DNA of 64,000 nucleotides from Clarireedia homoeocarpa (GCA_001465935.1 LNKV01000023.1:740883-804882), one strand, 5' to 3'. Shown: positions 1 through 13,791, numbered from the stretch's first letter. Made by a program: numbers and translations. Notes: generated from the letters alone by a model not told the origin.

Positions 1-529
1 TAGCGGGTGAATGCTGCCGAGCACGTGAAGCTGCGAATTTTATCACGACCTCCTTTTTCTTCCTCCCTAACGAAACCCCCTGAAGTGACTACCTACTAGG
101 ACTCTTGAGAGACAAATTCAATGCCATTGAGTGGCTCTGACATAAGTTTCGATTCGGGACCAATATTGCCCCTCATGTCACGTGATTTAAGTAAAGGTCC
201 CCATCTTCAAGAGCAGAGTTGAGGATGCAATGGTCTCCTCACCTCTCTATCTTTCGCCCAACGTTTGGATTCTCTAGAATGTCTGTTGGGCGCAATCTCA
301 AGCTTCGGTTGGGCAATAATCCGAGCTACACATCTCCTAATTAGGCAAGAAGATCCGACCCCGCCTAGGACGTAATTCGTCAGAAATATCAGGTTTGCAG
401 CCAGACACCACATCGTTACAAAAGTCACCCGCCAGAAATCATTAGGTACGTGCTCGCAAGGCACGAAACATCATATATCGAAAGGTACTGTATAGGAGAA
501 GATTTGATCATCTGTGCTGATATCTAACT
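1..529. other. gene-free left edge, upstream of MOSC gene
   Basis: I see no coding segment with recognisable homology here. The stretch is the upstream region of the MOSC-domain gene that starts at 530 and should hold its promoter. No convincing TATA box or other element could be assigned. Confidence 0.5.
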
Positions 530-2017
530 ATGACGGGCACAACAAACACTTCAGAGTCACTCAGTGGAGTGGAAATCTCACAAACGTTTGCCGCCTACCT
601 AGCAAGTATGCTTCCCATTTTCCAAGCCGAGCTTCCGATGAGTTGGATACTTGCCGGGTTTGTGGTTTCTCTTACGAGTCTCCTGTACTTTGCGACACAA
701 GTGCGGGGAGCGGGGAAGCCCCAGTTGGGGCGGAAGGCGCATATATCAAAGGAAATGAAGAAGATGTATCAAGAGATCGAGAGGCGGAACAGTTCAGGTG
801 CCACGAGGCAACAGGTATGTGATTTGTGACATCTGATATCTTTCGCCTCTACATGGTTAACAAGGCACCTCCTACTAGCCTACTGGTCCCAAAATGACCA
901 TCACTCAAGTAAGTTCCAGACCCTCAAGATCAACAAGCATATATTCAATCAACTACAGCTTTACATCTACCCAATAAAGTCCATTCGCGGCTGTTCTCTT
1001 CCTTCAGCAACGCTCACACGAGAAGGATTCTCCTATGACCGGAAGTTTATGCTCCTAAAGGTAAACGACGACGAATCATCGCCACGTTTGCAGAACATGC
1101 ATGTCACCCACAACCCAAGCATGGCGCTCTTCCACACAAGTATCCAAGACTCGATACTCCGCGTCCAGTACCGCAGTCCTGGCTCATCTTTAGACTCCGA
1201 TCTTCCAACCCTAGAGATCCCACTAGAACCCGCTACCTTCTCCAACCTCAAAAAAGTTGAAGTCAATATGCATAGCAGTCCCACCACAGCGTATGACATG
1301 GGAACAAAGTTCAATGATTGGTTTAGCAAGTACTTCGGATTCAAGGTCATTCTTGCGTATTCGGGTAGCAATAGGAGACTCGTTCTTGGAAATCTTCCTG
1401 GAAAGCCCGCGTATGAAGGACCATTGACTAAGTCACCTATTGCGCAAGTTATCAGTAAGGTGCCGGTTGTGGGCTCGTTTATGAACGTTCAGGAGGATGA
1501 AAAAATCGCCTTCAACGACTGCGCACCGTATCTTGTCATTACCGAAAAGTCGTGTGCAGACGTTTCGTCCCGTCTACCGCCCGACACCCCAATGGATATC
1601 ACGAAGTTCCGTGCAAATGTTATCCTCTCTGGTTCTCCATCCGCTTTCGATGAAGACTATTGGGGTGGATTATCATTTGGAGATGATAAGGAGATTATTC
1701 TTACCGGGAATTGTGGGAGATGTGTATCTTTGAATGTAGATCACGAGAAAGGAACTGCCGCGCCTAAAGGTGAGGGGGTTCTGAAGTTGATGATGGGGGA
1801 TAGAAGGGTGGATCCGGGTATGAAATATAGTCCTATTTTTGGACGATATGGGTTTGTGAGAAAGAGCTCTGAGGGAAAGGTGTTGAAAGTTGGGGATGAA
1901 GTGCGAGTGTCTAAGAGGAATGAAGAGAGAACTAGATTCTGTGAGTTTTCCCTTAGACGATGGTTTTTTCGGTACTAATTGCTGCATTCTCTAGATTGGC
2001 CTGGTATTTCGACATAG
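530..2017 (+). CDS. MOSC-domain protein, mARC-like (molybdenum cofactor-binding, N-terminal membrane anchor)
   Basis: Four exons: 530-814, 879-908, 959-1940, 1995-2017, giving 439 aa. Residues about 37-58 form a hydrophobic anchor. The MOSC N-terminal beta-barrel begins with LYIYPIKSIRG (residue 106 on) and the MOSC domain follows, with the conserved RANVILSG segment and the Mo-ligand-type motif GNCGRC (Cys about 357 and 360). The C-terminus RFYWPGIST is typical of the fungal family and only appears when the 54-nt intron at 1941-1994 is removed. Exon 2 is only 30 nt (PTGPKMTITQ) and is needed to keep frame. Known relatives are amidoxime-reducing (mARC) or cofactor-sulfurase-like proteins that carry molybdenum cofactor, often on the outer mitochondrial membrane. 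An N-reductive role is inferred from the family; the physiological substrate is unknown. Confidence 0.88.
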
Positions 2018-4330
2018 GAGAATCTGTGGTATTTGCAGTTGTAGCCATGATTGTGGCACTGCTCTTGGACGAAGCAAGTGTGAAGAGGGTAGTCGGCACT
2101 ATTTGATTGACGTAAGCCATTCAGACTGAATAAATATCATACAGGCTATACAGAACCCTATGGCAGTGTTTCCAGATACGAGTAAATTCATCCCATCTTC
2201 GTGATCATGCAATTCACCCCTCTCGCTAGAGCTAGAGTTCAAAACAATGTATACCAGGGCTGGTGAACAGTATTGGGACCGTATGATAACGAATTGTCAT
2301 TCACGAAAATCAACGAGACTGGACCGAAATCATGCGCTAGCTATGAGCGCAATCATCCAGCGACTGAAAAACAGAATTGCAGCAAAACCGGCATCAGCTC
2401 GAGTATAATTGTACCAGAAAAATGACGCATCCGACCCACAGATACAGACAATCAAGTCAACCGGAGACAGCCAATGACGAACTATACAGAGTTCTATATC
2501 ACTTGATACATATAGACGCAGCAAGATTAATTTGCGGGCAAGAATACTGTGCTGGAGTACTTCAGCCAACACAAGTAATCTATAGAAGAGACATACAACA
2601 CAATGTGCGAAGTAACGCAGAGATAGATTTGAGAGCAAGATTGTTCTCGGATAGCACCTCGTCTTCTAGATGGCTCAGACAGTGACATTTCAGGTGAACT
2701 CTTTGTGCCCTCCTCGCTTTACAAGGAAGAACCCATATATACATGCATCTTCAACATTCATCGTGGTGGTCACCAAAAGGTCGACTGGTGGCTTGATGAT
2801 GGATTATTTACTGTGAGGGCCAGATACGAGGTTGTTTGCATATTGAAGTCAAGCTAACGTGAGTTGAAATAATATACTTCCGACTTGGATGTCTGAAGGG
2901 GCTTCATTTCGAGCACCATGGAAATACCAAACTAGAACAAACATACATACCGGTGCATAGGAACATCGCAGGACCTGTAGGTCTGCTTCGCGGTCCTCGT
3001 TCTTCGGTTTTACTTGAAGCGGTGAGCAGCACATGCTTGGAGTCACTGTTCGTTGTACTGGCTGGTGAGGTCCTCGTCCTCATGATGGGGATTGAGGGTG
3101 ATAAGGCCTGTAACTACAGAGGAAGCAAGGTTTACAATTCACTTGGTCTGAAGCCATGTTCAACTGTGAAGAATGTAGCGATCCTGGAATCGGCATAGGC
3201 ATTTCCAAATGCCACTTACTCATCATTGACAGATCGCCATAGGCATGAATAACATCGCAGTACGCACAAGACGAAGAATCCGACTCCTACCCGCCGGAGT
3301 GCTCCCTTGACCGATATCGCATTTGAAGCAAGCTTCCACCGTCGGTCAACAGGTAGTGATTACATTAAAAGTCAACCAATCACTCAACTCGGCTCATCTC
3401 GAACTCGATAGTTGGGGAAAGCTAAGGTCGTCTCTTTGCGGGTGTAATCGTCGCTACTCAAGACAATCATTGCATGCATGCAGCATGCACCCATCACCCG
3501 CCCAAATCAAAAATCCCTCACTCACATCACCCGTTACATCCATTCAGCATATGATCGCTGTTCCAGCACAGCTATAAAGATGCATCGTGCACCTCCAGGT
3601 CCGACGATATTGAAGCCAATAGCTCTCCAAGCATTGGCAAACTCCCATTACAGTACAGATAGAGATGGACAAAAGTCTACAACTGCTTACAGCTCAGCTC
3701 AGCTCATACTGAAGCCCATCCCTCCTCCCTCCTGAGTGATCGGCCACTTGGCGGTTCACGCTCTTCATCTTCTTGCGATGCCGCGACGGACCAAATCTAT
3801 ATGCCGAACGAAGGGAAGTCCCGAGATCTTATCGCCGTCCAAGGTCTTGGGAGTCTGAGAAGAAAATTACCGTGAATCAAAAAGGGGCTTGGCACAGCAC
3901 AGCCAAAAAAAAAAAAAAAAATGATATTCATTCAAAGTCGTTCGGTTCAATTAAGCAGCCATCGTCTCTTGTGCATAGCACAAAACAAATCAGGAATGAA
4001 AAGAAAGGGATACCGTATTTTCATATTGCAAGACACAACACAACAACAAAACAACGGTGAGTGAAGTTGAATTATTTTTGGCCCCCAAACCTAATCCAGT
4101 ATTCTAAGACATTTTTGCTGTCTTTCCCCAACCTCTTTACTTTTGCATCTGAACCCCAGCAATCAATCTGCTCTATCGCATAATCGTCATTCAATAACTT
4201 AATTCCCCTATCCAGATCCTCATCTCCCATATCGATATCTCACCGCGTTATCGAGTTGTCAGTATCGAGACATGGGCGATGGGGGGGAGGGGGGAGTTTC
4301 AATAGCTCGCTGGGGTCACCCACACTCACA

Positions 4331-4356
4331 TCCACATCCACATCCACATCCACATC
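4331..4356. repeat. CCACAT microsatellite
   Basis: About four tandem copies of a CCACAT unit inside the gene-free region; surrounding copies are imperfect (CACACTCA, CTACACC). Confidence 0.9.
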
Positions 4357-4383
4357 TACACCTACACTCCAGTTTGTCGGTAC

Positions 4384-4433
4384 AGGACAGGACAGGAGAG
4401 GACAGGACAGGACAGGACAGGACATGCATCAAC
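4384..4433. repeat. GGACA pentanucleotide microsatellite
   Basis: Around ten tandem copies of GGACA, one copy altered to GGAGA. It follows the CCACAT tract directly, so this is a compound simple-repeat island. Confidence 0.9.
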
Positions 4434-4564
4434 TTACTATACCATACTATAGCATGCCCGTAACGGTGAATCCGTCCGCTGATTCCCCGAGAGCGGTGAC
4501 CCTGGCAGATACAGACAGGTATGGAGACGACCAGCTTCTCAGAGCGAAGTCTCGTACTGTAGCC

Positions 4565-4590
4565 AGCTCGCTCGCTCGCTCGCTCGCTCA
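4565..4590. repeat. GCTC tetranucleotide microsatellite
   Basis: Six tandem GCTC copies, the last degenerate, in the gene-free region. Confidence 0.9.
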
Positions 4591-5687
4591 CTCAAACATC
4601 GCCAAGTAACCCCCTCTGTAAAGCAACCCCTCTCCGCCCTTTCTCCCTCCCTAATTCTCCATCTCCATCCTCCACATTCGCATTCGCATTCTATGCTAGT
4701 CAGACAAGATGGAGGAGGAAAGGAGAAAGGAGCACATAGCGGTTCCCTCCCACGGCTCTCTCGAGCCTCTCCTACTCCATATCCATACTATTACAGTTAA
4801 CTACCGTACAGGAGTTAGCTATATCCAATCTCCTCGACGGCTCCACTCCCCACCACTAAATCGAAATCGGCCCGCGTTATTTCTCTATGTTTCTCCCCTT
4901 CGAAATAAAAACGGCCCAAAGCTTTCCTGTCTGTTCGTTCGCCTCACGGGAAATACATTGTGGAGTAAGTGGGTAGCAGGAGTAGCAGGAGTAGCAGTAG
5001 CGAAGGCGTGGTTGTAGCGAGTCTGGGATATACCAATCACGGCACACCGCTCGCAAGCTCGAGCCTGCTACGGTGGCCGAAATGGCGCGCGAAGGGAAGG
5101 TGAGAGATAGCCAGTAAGGCAAGCAAGGCAATCAGGCAGGAAACTTATCCAGCACGGCACCACCCAAAATTGACCATCCATTTGTCCGTAATGGCTCCTC
5201 TGCAATCACAGTCTGCCTGCCTCATAGCCATCGACCTCTCCCGCCTTCACTTCATACGGCACACGCATCCGTGTATCCATTTGCACTGCACTGCACCATC
5301 CCATCTATGATCTCGGTGCATCACGCAAATACAAGCAGCATATAAGTATAATTTCCGAAGCTGGACCTAACTTACCTACTCAACAACGAAGTTAAAACAA
5401 ACAAGCGAATAAAGCCAGAAATAAGAGTTTCCCGTACCTACATCCAAATCGAACCTACCTGCAGCAGCTGCACGTGCAAGCATTCCCAAAAGAAAACGGA
5501 GCATGTCCGCTGTGGGACTGAGATATACATATATATATATACTAAGTATATACATACATACGGGGAGCATCCTGCGCTGCTGCCGTGCAGGCACTTAACA
5601 TTAACTAACGTACCTGTACGAAGTATAACGAAGAGAGTAAAGGGCCATAATCTCCGCGCCCACCATGCTTGTAACCAACCAACTTAT

Positions 5688-5730
5688 GAAATAAAATAAA
5701 ATAAAATAAAATAAAATAAATAAAATAAAA
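5688..5730. repeat. AAATA pentanucleotide microsatellite
   Basis: Eight to nine tandem AAATA units with one 4-nt slip near the end. A second short AT alternation lies at about 5527-5540. Confidence 0.9.
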
Positions 5731-6656
5731 CAAACAAAGAAACAAAAGCAACGACCCACACATCAGCAGTCATCCCAAATCGGTAAACCGATCGAGAAAG
5801 AAAAGAAAAAAACGGTATCCATCACCCGGACGACCAACCCCAAAGACCTGGACCCTGCCTGCATTGACGACGGTGGAGAAAAGAAAGGGAAGTGTGCAGC
5901 GCAGACCGGACGAACTGGCTTGCCAGCGCGTGAGAACTTGTTTATACTATACTAAGGTACCATACATGTACCTTTGTAGAGCTTAGTTTCAATATTCAGA
6001 TTGGATTGGGATGATCCAAGACCGCCATGATTGACGGCAAAATTGGGCTGTGGAGAACTCTGGGAAATTGGTGTTGCTCTCGATTGGCGGCTATCTGATT
6101 AGTATGGTATGCTACCAGGTACAGGGCACGGTGCCTTGACCCTCAGATCGGAGATGAGGGCGGCAATTCAAGATAGTGAGTGATAGGGTGAGTAATTGGT
6201 TAGTCAGAACATGGGAATAGCTTCACATTCACTCACAGAAGAAGAAAAGGCAAGAAAGTAAAGTTGATCAGATTCTTATTGATCAAGTAAACACTATATA
6301 CAGTCTCATATCCCAACCCATTCCCATCTATTGGTAACGTTTAAAACATAAAACATAAGAATTTAACATGCGATTCGTAATACAAGATCTATGGGGTAAT
6401 TGGTAAAAAGATGTATGGATTAAGGCGGCTATGAACGAGGTAGTAGGTGTGTGTAACGACAAAATCGTACCGAGCCATGTTGAAAAGATACCGAGTCGAC
6501 CCTCCCAAAGATTCTTGAAGCCAAGTGACAACACTGCCGTCTAGATGGTGATATTAGAAACGCCTGTTCTCCCATATTCTCCTGCCCTGTTTTCAATTTT
6601 TTTGTAGCTTTTTTGTATTTTTTTCTTCCCCCCCAACCGTTTTATTAATAGATGAT

Positions 6657-9600
6657 CTAATCGTCATCCTCAACCTCGGCCTGCTTCTGGACGAGGTGAT
6701 AACGGTGGACACCAGACTCATCTTGATGATGCTCAATGGCGACCTTGGAGAGATGGGCAAGGATGTTCTCCATGTGGGTATCAGAGCGGTTGCGCTTAGC
6801 ACGTCCAAGGTTGTCGAGCCATGACCAGTTGTTCATCAAGTAGTAAACAATGGCAGTGATGATGGTAACACCAATCGAGAAACCCCAGACAACAACGACA
6901 GTGACAATGCTGGTGTGGCCGTCCTGGGAGAGAAGCTTGTTCTGGGTAACTGGGTCAGATGGCTCACCAGCACCGCCGCACAACCAACCGAAGACACAGA
7001 AGAGGGTAGCAATGACATCGACACCGAAGATGGCGCCAACCAATTGCCATGATGGCCAGGTGTTACCACCACGGGTGACGAAGATAAGCCAGTTCTCAGT
7101 GAGGGAGACTTCCAAGAAGAGTATACCTTGGATGGAACCGAAGTTCTCAATGAAACCACCGTTGGGAAGGAAGATAGCACCGCGCATAACCCAGGTACCG
7201 AGAGCAAGTAATATACCGAGGACAACGGAGATGATCCAAATCTTGGGCAATTGCCATTCGACGGGTCTCTGTTCGAAGTGAGCGTTGTCGTAAGCGACGG
7301 CAATGGTGGCCAAATCGGCGAAAAGGGCGAGGAAGACAATAAGCTCGACACGGATAGTCTCGTTAATGATGACCATGGAGGTGACCAAGTAGATTTCCAA
7401 GTGAAGACAGAGAGCGATACGGTATTGAATATAAGCCTTCATACGTTGGAAAATTTGACGAGCGATCTTGATGGCGGAGACAATAGTGCTAAGACCAGGG
7501 GCAAGGAAGACGATATCGGCAGCGGCTTGAGCGGCTTCAGTAGCACCCTCGACAGCAATACCACAGTCAGATTTCTTCAAAGAGGGAGCATCGTTAACAC
7601 CGTCACCAGTCATGGCAGTCAAATGTCCACGTTGTTGCAACATCTCGACGACCTGGTACTTGTGCTCAGGGAAAACCTCAGCGAAACCATCGGCTCTCTC
7701 GACCAAGTCGTGTTGAGTAGTACCGCTGAGACCACCGTGGATAAGCTTGTCAGAGTTGTAGACCTTGGTACCGAGAGCAAGCATCTTGCAAGTTTCCTTG
7801 GCAATAGCAATGGCATCACCAGTCAACATCTTGACGGAAAGACCGAGAACTTGAGCTTCAGCGATAGTAGAGGCGGTATCTTCACGAGGAGGGTCGAACA
7901 TAGGAAGCATTCCCAACAATTGCCAGTCTCCATCACCTTCCTTGACAGCAACACCCAAAGAACGGAAACCACGACGAGCGAATTCAGTGACCTTGGACTT
8001 GTACATATCGGCGACTTCCTTTGAGCAGTTGCTAAGGTTCAAGATAGCCTTGGGAGCACCCTTGGCGCAAGTGTAGGTAACACCATCCTTGACGACGACA
8101 GCAGTAATACGCTTGGAAACAGGATCGAAAGGAGTGAAGTTCTCAGTCTTCCAGCCTTGCTCAAGGATCTTACGGGCAGATGGGTAACGCTTGAGAGTAA
8201 GAATGGTGACTTTATCGATAGGATCCAAAGACTTGACGTTGTGGGAAGAAGCGAGAGCAGCGACAGCCATCATCCAGTTGACATCGACACCTTCAGCGAC
8301 GAATGGCTCACGGATACTCAATTGGTTGGCAGTGAGAGTACCGGTCTTATCAGAGCAAAGAACGTCGACACCAGCAAGAGACTCGATGGCAGTAAGCTTT
8401 TGAACGATAGCCTTCTCCTCAGCGAGGTAAGCAGCACCGACAGCGAGAGTAGTGGTGGTAACGACTGGTAGACCGACCGGAACACCGACGATCAACAAGA
8501 TAAGAGCGTAATGGAGGAGGTTGACGGAAGAGTGCTCTGGGGTAGCGATGTTGATGCCGTGGAAGAAACCACCAATCCATGCAATCAAGATCCAGCCAAC
8601 GACCAAAACGAGAAGCGAAGTACCGATGGAGTTCATGATTGCCTTGAAATGACCTTGGTCCTGGGCACCAGTAACGAGAGAGGCAGTACGACCGACGAAA
8701 GACATCTTAGCACCGTGGGTAACGATAGCATAGGCCTTTCCACGCTTGCAACCAGTAGTGTAGTAGATAACATCGGCGACGTACTTGTCAACAGCCAAGG
8801 ATTCACCAGTCATAGCAGATTGATCGATAGCAAGAATGGCATATCCAGAACCGTGCTTGTGCTCTTCCTCGTCATCCTCTTCCTTCTCACTGTGTTCATG
8901 GATGGCTTGGTTGCGAAGTTCTTGTACGTAGGTTTCGTATCCGTTGGGATCATCGTAGTTGCAGATAATTCGAGCATCGGCAGGGACGACTTGACCATCC
9001 TCAATAACAATCTAGATATGGCGCGGTTAGTAGGAGATCCGATATGCTGTGTGACCTGGCAAGACGCGACTTACGATGTCACCGGGAACCAATTCACGAG
9101 CCAAGATTTCAGTTTCTTGACCGTCACGAACAACAGTAGATTTAAGAGCAATATCACCTAGACGCGTTGTTAGCTATTGCAGACGTGATTGTAAAGATGT
9201 TTAAAATGCTTACCCTTCAAACTTGCGACGACATCGGCGGCTTGCTTTTCTTGATACCAACCGACAACAGCGTTAAGCAAAAGAATACCGATAATAACAC
9301 CGAGATCGATCCAATCTCGCAGACCGGCGGCGAGAAGGACAGCAAGTTCCATAACTATTCATTGAGTCAATTGAAGCCCTACGGCAGTGATTGAGGAAGG
9401 ACAATACGAACCATAAAGAATAGGGCCAGTGAAGAAGCCGAGGAACTTGATGAACAAGTTCTCGCTCTCAGTTGTCAATTCGTTGTATCCGGTCTTCTTG
9501 CGGCGAGTTTCGACCTCTTGGGCAGTAAGACCGCGGCGCATATCGGTTTGCAGCCAGTCGTCGGGAGTCTCGAATCCAGCTCCATCGCTTCCCTTTGACT

Positions 9601-9787
9601 TCTTGCTCCACCAATGGCGCTTCTTGGGAGCATCTTCATCCTCGGCTCCAGCTTCTGATCGTCGTCCATCGCGGTATGTAGAGATATAGCGGACTAGCTG
9701 ACCATATTCTCCCAACTTCTCATCTTCGTACTCCGGTCTGGCATCCCTCGAAGGGTTACCGTTTTCAATGTCCCCGTTGTTAACCAT
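6657..9787 (-). CDS. PMA1: plasma-membrane H+-transporting P-type ATPase (PMA1 family)
   Basis: Four exons on the minus strand: 9787-9412, 9354-9214, 9157-9075, 9011-6657, giving 984 aa. It pumps protons out of the cell at the cost of ATP and sets the membrane potential used by proton-coupled transporters such as the MFS and NCS1 carriers in this window. Visible family marks: PILYVMELAVLLAAGLRDW in the first membrane hairpin (formed only after splicing), the actuator TGES loop (residue about 268), the phosphorylated Asp in CSDKTGT (about 421), the GDGVNDAPSL hinge and the closing transmembrane bundle. A charged, His-rich insertion (about 245-260) precedes TGES. The tail is acidic and ends in EVEDDD; fungal Pma1 tails are autoinhibitory, but this tail is not obviously like the yeast one. 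The start at 9787 opens an acidic N-terminus. Codon use is strongly biased (ACC, GTC, AAG), fitting high expression. Confidence 0.96.
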
Positions 9788-10233
9788 TGTGGGTGGTAGG
9801 GTGAAGGAAAGATTATTAGAATTAATTCCCACCAATACAATGGCAAAACGAATACACTGGTGAAAAAGTAAAAAATGAAAGCGGAAGAGAGAGGTGGGAG
9901 GGGAGTTATATATCTGATGGGATTGCAATGGCTCCAATCCTTTTTTCCCTAAAGTGTGATCAGCTACACCTAGTAGCTACCCTACCTTAGCAGAAGCAGA
10001 CCAGACCATACCATAACCTTACCTGACTGTTTCTTACCAGGGTAGCGACATCGGGTAAGGTTTGCAGTGTTTTTCATTTTTTCATAAATTTTTTCCTCTT
10101 CGTCTCTCCTTCGGCGTCATCCTCGGACAGTGGACACAGACACTTGACGGCATGACTTGTGGAATAAGGAACCAAATGAGCTGGGGGACCTTGAACGGAC
10201 CCATGGGTCGGATAGAACGAACAAATGTGGATT

Positions 10234-10266
10234 TGGGTGTGGATGGGTGTGGATGGGTGTGGATGG
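10234..10266. repeat. GGATGGGTGT decanucleotide repeat
   Basis: Three near-perfect tandem copies of a 10-nt G-rich unit about 450 bp upstream of the H+-ATPase start codon. G-rich repeats at this position could affect transcription, but nothing more can be said from sequence. Confidence 0.9.
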
Positions 10267-10624
10267 ATACCGTGGACCTTGCACCGGTCGGTGGCCCATG
10301 GCTGGGTAAAAGGGACGACGCTTTGGGTTGCTCTCGGTCCCTGTAGCGATAGAGTGCCAGTGCGGAACAGGTGCGAAAAGACAGGCCGAGGTGTGCACGT
10401 AGCCATTCTTTTGGTGAGGGATTTTTTTGATAACCCTAAGAACTTCCAGAAAGCTCCAGATCCACTAAAGCACACTACTACCTTTGTGGGATTAGTTTGG
10501 ATCGAGTATTGCGCCCCATTGAGATTAGCGGCGTTTGCGATTTGTTTCCGTAACCCGTAACCCGTAGCGCATATCCCATACCGAGAGTATTTTCCATCTT
10601 CACGTCGTCTTGGCCCATAATCCA

Positions 10625-10658
10625 TATGTCTATGTCTATGTCTATGTCTATGTCTATG
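10625..10658. repeat. TATGTC hexanucleotide microsatellite
   Basis: Five tandem copies of the hexamer upstream of the H+-ATPase gene. Confidence 0.9.
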
Positions 10659-10901
10659 CCCACGCAAAAAGAGAGTCGCAATATTCACCACCTTTTCACC
10701 GTCTTAGTAGCCGTCTTAGTAAGCCAAGCCCGAAACCTTCGTCCACTCTTTCTCTCGCCCACGCCGCCTCCCACGTCTCCCGCACTTTTCCCTTTCGCAC
10801 CTTGCAGCTTTTGCCCAGAAGCGGGCCTTAAAATTCCGGCACCAAAGGGAGAGCCGATTCATCCTTAGGCCCGTCCTTATTCAGCACGGAGCGGTCACAG
10901 T

Positions 10902-10937
10902 CGCCCACGCACGCCCACGCCCACGCCCACGCCCACG
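10902..10937. repeat. GCCCAC hexanucleotide microsatellite
   Basis: Five to six tandem copies of the hexamer, one degenerate, upstream of the H+-ATPase gene. Confidence 0.9.
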
Positions 10938-11785
10938 TCTCTCTCCAAGACAATGTCGGGTAATAATCATTGATAATAATCTCGCCCATTTATCTACCTC
11001 CTCCGTATGGAGTACACTTGATCATGAACCCATGGATTTTATCCCGGCAGAGGTGACGAAGAGGTTGGTGATCCTGGCACTATCCCTAGGTTTACATTGA
11101 TTGGCTTTACGCTCAATCAATCCGCTCTCGACCAATGACGACTCTTCGTTATCAGGTAGAATTGGCCAATCAAACCGCCAGGATATTGGTCGACACCCGT
11201 CTTGCACAATCCCAAGGTCGAACCTTTGAATGCTGAACCGTCCACGACCATATGACATAGTGAGCCGTAGATACATACGTTGATATGCTAGAAGATCAGA
11301 CTACAGTATTCACCATGACGGAAGGAAGCAACATTCTAGACGCGGTGGGTGATGCGACTTGTGCTGATCCGATTCGGGTATGCGACGCCAAAGTACGTAT
11401 GGCGAGCGTCACAGGTACAGCACAGTACTTTGTGCGTAGGATTTGCTCGCCTGCGCTCAACCATCTGCAATTGATTGTGCTTTGCAGCCCCTGCTATCGA
11501 TGGGAAGGGGAACTCTCTCTAATCTGTAGCTAACAATAGTTTCAATTCCCTGCTATACCTAAGCGTAGGCGTTTCGATGTATTATTGCTCTGTACAGGCA
11601 ACAGGCAACCTGCCAACTTTCACTACCCGTCGCAACTCAAATCTTGACGGTTATTTCCCTTTGAACAGCGAATCACATCAGAGAGCCGGATTGAGGAAAG
11701 TGTCGGCTTCCTCTCGGTATCAGACGTATCAAAGCGACGTCGTAAGGACTGACTGAATGTGCTGTAGCTTTCTGCCATCTAACTG

Positions 11786-11835
11786 TGCTTTGATTGCTTT
11801 GATTGCTTTGATTGCTTTGATTGCTTTGATTGCTG
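11786..11835. repeat. GCTTTGATT nonanucleotide repeat
   Basis: Five perfect tandem copies of the 9-nt unit, followed by a degenerate copy. Confidence 0.9.
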
Positions 11836-13791
11836 TGGATGATGAGAAAGATGCCTCTGCTATACCGAGGTAGTCAAATAATAACAGCAATCTGATCTGA
11901 GCGGAAGCGGAAGCGGATGCGGATGTTGACAAACCCAAAGAAATACCGCCAACGACGAATGAAAGGCCGCGAAATTCACAGATAATTCACAGATAATTCA
12001 CCGATAGTCCCAATTCATAATTTGAAAAGAGCGCGATTATAATTATCGCATTCTTACTGGACAAATGGCTGGACTGCTCCCAGATTGCCAATAGCAATTA
12101 CATGACATCCATGTCTGAAATCTTGCACCTCTGCCAAAGTCCCTTTCCCCTTCGATCTCTTCCCCAACAATGATCTAGCAGATATACATGGCTCTATTCC
12201 TCTCTCGGTGCATGGCGTTTGTTTACTCATTTCACCAGGTAGTGTAGTGTAGTGGTATCACTGCGATGGGGGCAACGAAAAGGTGGCTATTGCGGGATGG
12301 AAGGAAACTTGCTCGCGGACGGGGTGCCCGTAGCAGGGTTGCAAGGGGCAATCATGTCCGTCGTACTGGCAGAGGTAAGATGCCACGGATGCCTCATGTT
12401 TACGTTACTCGATAAGTGTTTCCCTTACGGGGATGCCTGCGGTATACTTTGAGGAGCTAGGCTCGTGGTCCAATTGCTCGTCTGCCACGCCGCCGTGTTT
12501 GGAAAGCGAGCGAGAGTGTTTTCTGAGGCAACTCCCCTGCACAATGGGGGAACTGCTTCATGAACTCAACTTGCAAACAGCGACGTGGTAAGATGAATTA
12601 TGGGTTCGTGGGTTCGTTGGTCCGATGGAGTGGGCAAGTCTGCTTGCTACGTATGAAGGGAAGGGTCTTGTATATGCCGAAGTAATCTCAGAACGTTGAC
12701 ATCCTTTCCCACCACATCCTCCTCGTGGGCAACAATGAAGCTGGAAAAGTATTACCAAGTATGCCCAGGCCAATAATATGACTACCGCCCGGGTCATTAA
12801 TATTTACCTCCGCCCAGGTCGATAACACGACTACCGAAATATAGTCAGTCCGTCGCAAGTTATTCATTTTCTCCATGGTTTTGAGTCGGAAGCTTGCTGC
12901 CAGACCTTCTGTCCAATCCTCTCCTTCCGCCTCAACCTCCCCCCCCCCGAGCATCTATTTCACTTTATTGTATGTATCGGCCAAGTCCATGGCAGTCTTG
13001 TATTATGCCTACTTGGGTCGATGTTCCAGTAAAAACCCCTACTACAGAATCGTTACATAGGTTACATAGGATGGTGTGAAACTTACCCGCCGCCGCCGTC
13101 TGAAAGGATTCATTTCCACGGCTTACTGTGCAGCGTAGAAAAGCACACCTGCCATCTCACTCTCACTCATGGTCTCACCTTCCCTCCCCTTCCCTTCCTC
13201 TCCCCCCTCCCCCTTCGTTTCCTAAACACTTTCCAAATCTCCATCAAATCCCACTTCTCCATTCGGGATCGCGGCACGACGCAAAGTGGCGCTAAATGAC
13301 GTTACTAAGGCCTTGAAAATTGGAGTGGAATACCTTCCATGCATCCTCGGTTCTGTACGGAGACAATTGTTTTCTGCAGGTCTACAGCGGCACGCAAGGA
13401 TAGAGGTTCATACCGAGCAATTTCAGCAGGGGGAGGTCTCGATCTTGCAGGCCATGAACGCAAAACCTAATGGCTAGAGAAAGCTTAACGATGGACTTTG
13501 ACAATCGTCTTGTGGATCAAAAGTCCTGGGAAATTTCCCTAGTCTACTCGTACGCTTCGTACTTACGTCGTGCGTCTACCATAGAGGTGACCGTGAATAT
13601 GTGCTTGGTACTTCCGCACTTCGTAGATACACCCAAGACCTGCGGCTTTCTCCCCTTTCTCCCCAACCTCATCCAGTGTCTTGATGGATGGATGTATGCT
13701 TCCGTGGTCAGTTCACGACTAGTTCAGCCCAATAATACAGCGCGTGAAACATTTTGCGAAAGAGGTCCCACTCCGATCAATCTGCCGACTG

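Larger units (their letters stand above)
2018..6656. other. 4.6-kb gene-free convergent intergenic region with simple repeats
   Basis: The flanking genes (MOSC plus, H+-ATPase minus) both end here, so 4.6 kb between two 3' ends is unusually long. I found no ORF with recognisable homology on either strand; the short ORFs have biased, low-complexity translations. The stretch holds a 17-nt poly(A) run near 3904 and several microsatellites listed separately. The distal part next to 6657 is presumably the H+-ATPase 3' UTR. A non-coding transcript or an unrecognised small gene cannot be excluded. Confidence 0.5.

Noticed and set aside
7251..8024. 257-codon plus-strand open frame
   Set aside because: It is antisense to the H+-ATPase coding region and reflects its codon bias; the product has no family features. 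The same holds for the plus-strand frames at 6850, 8157 and 8511.
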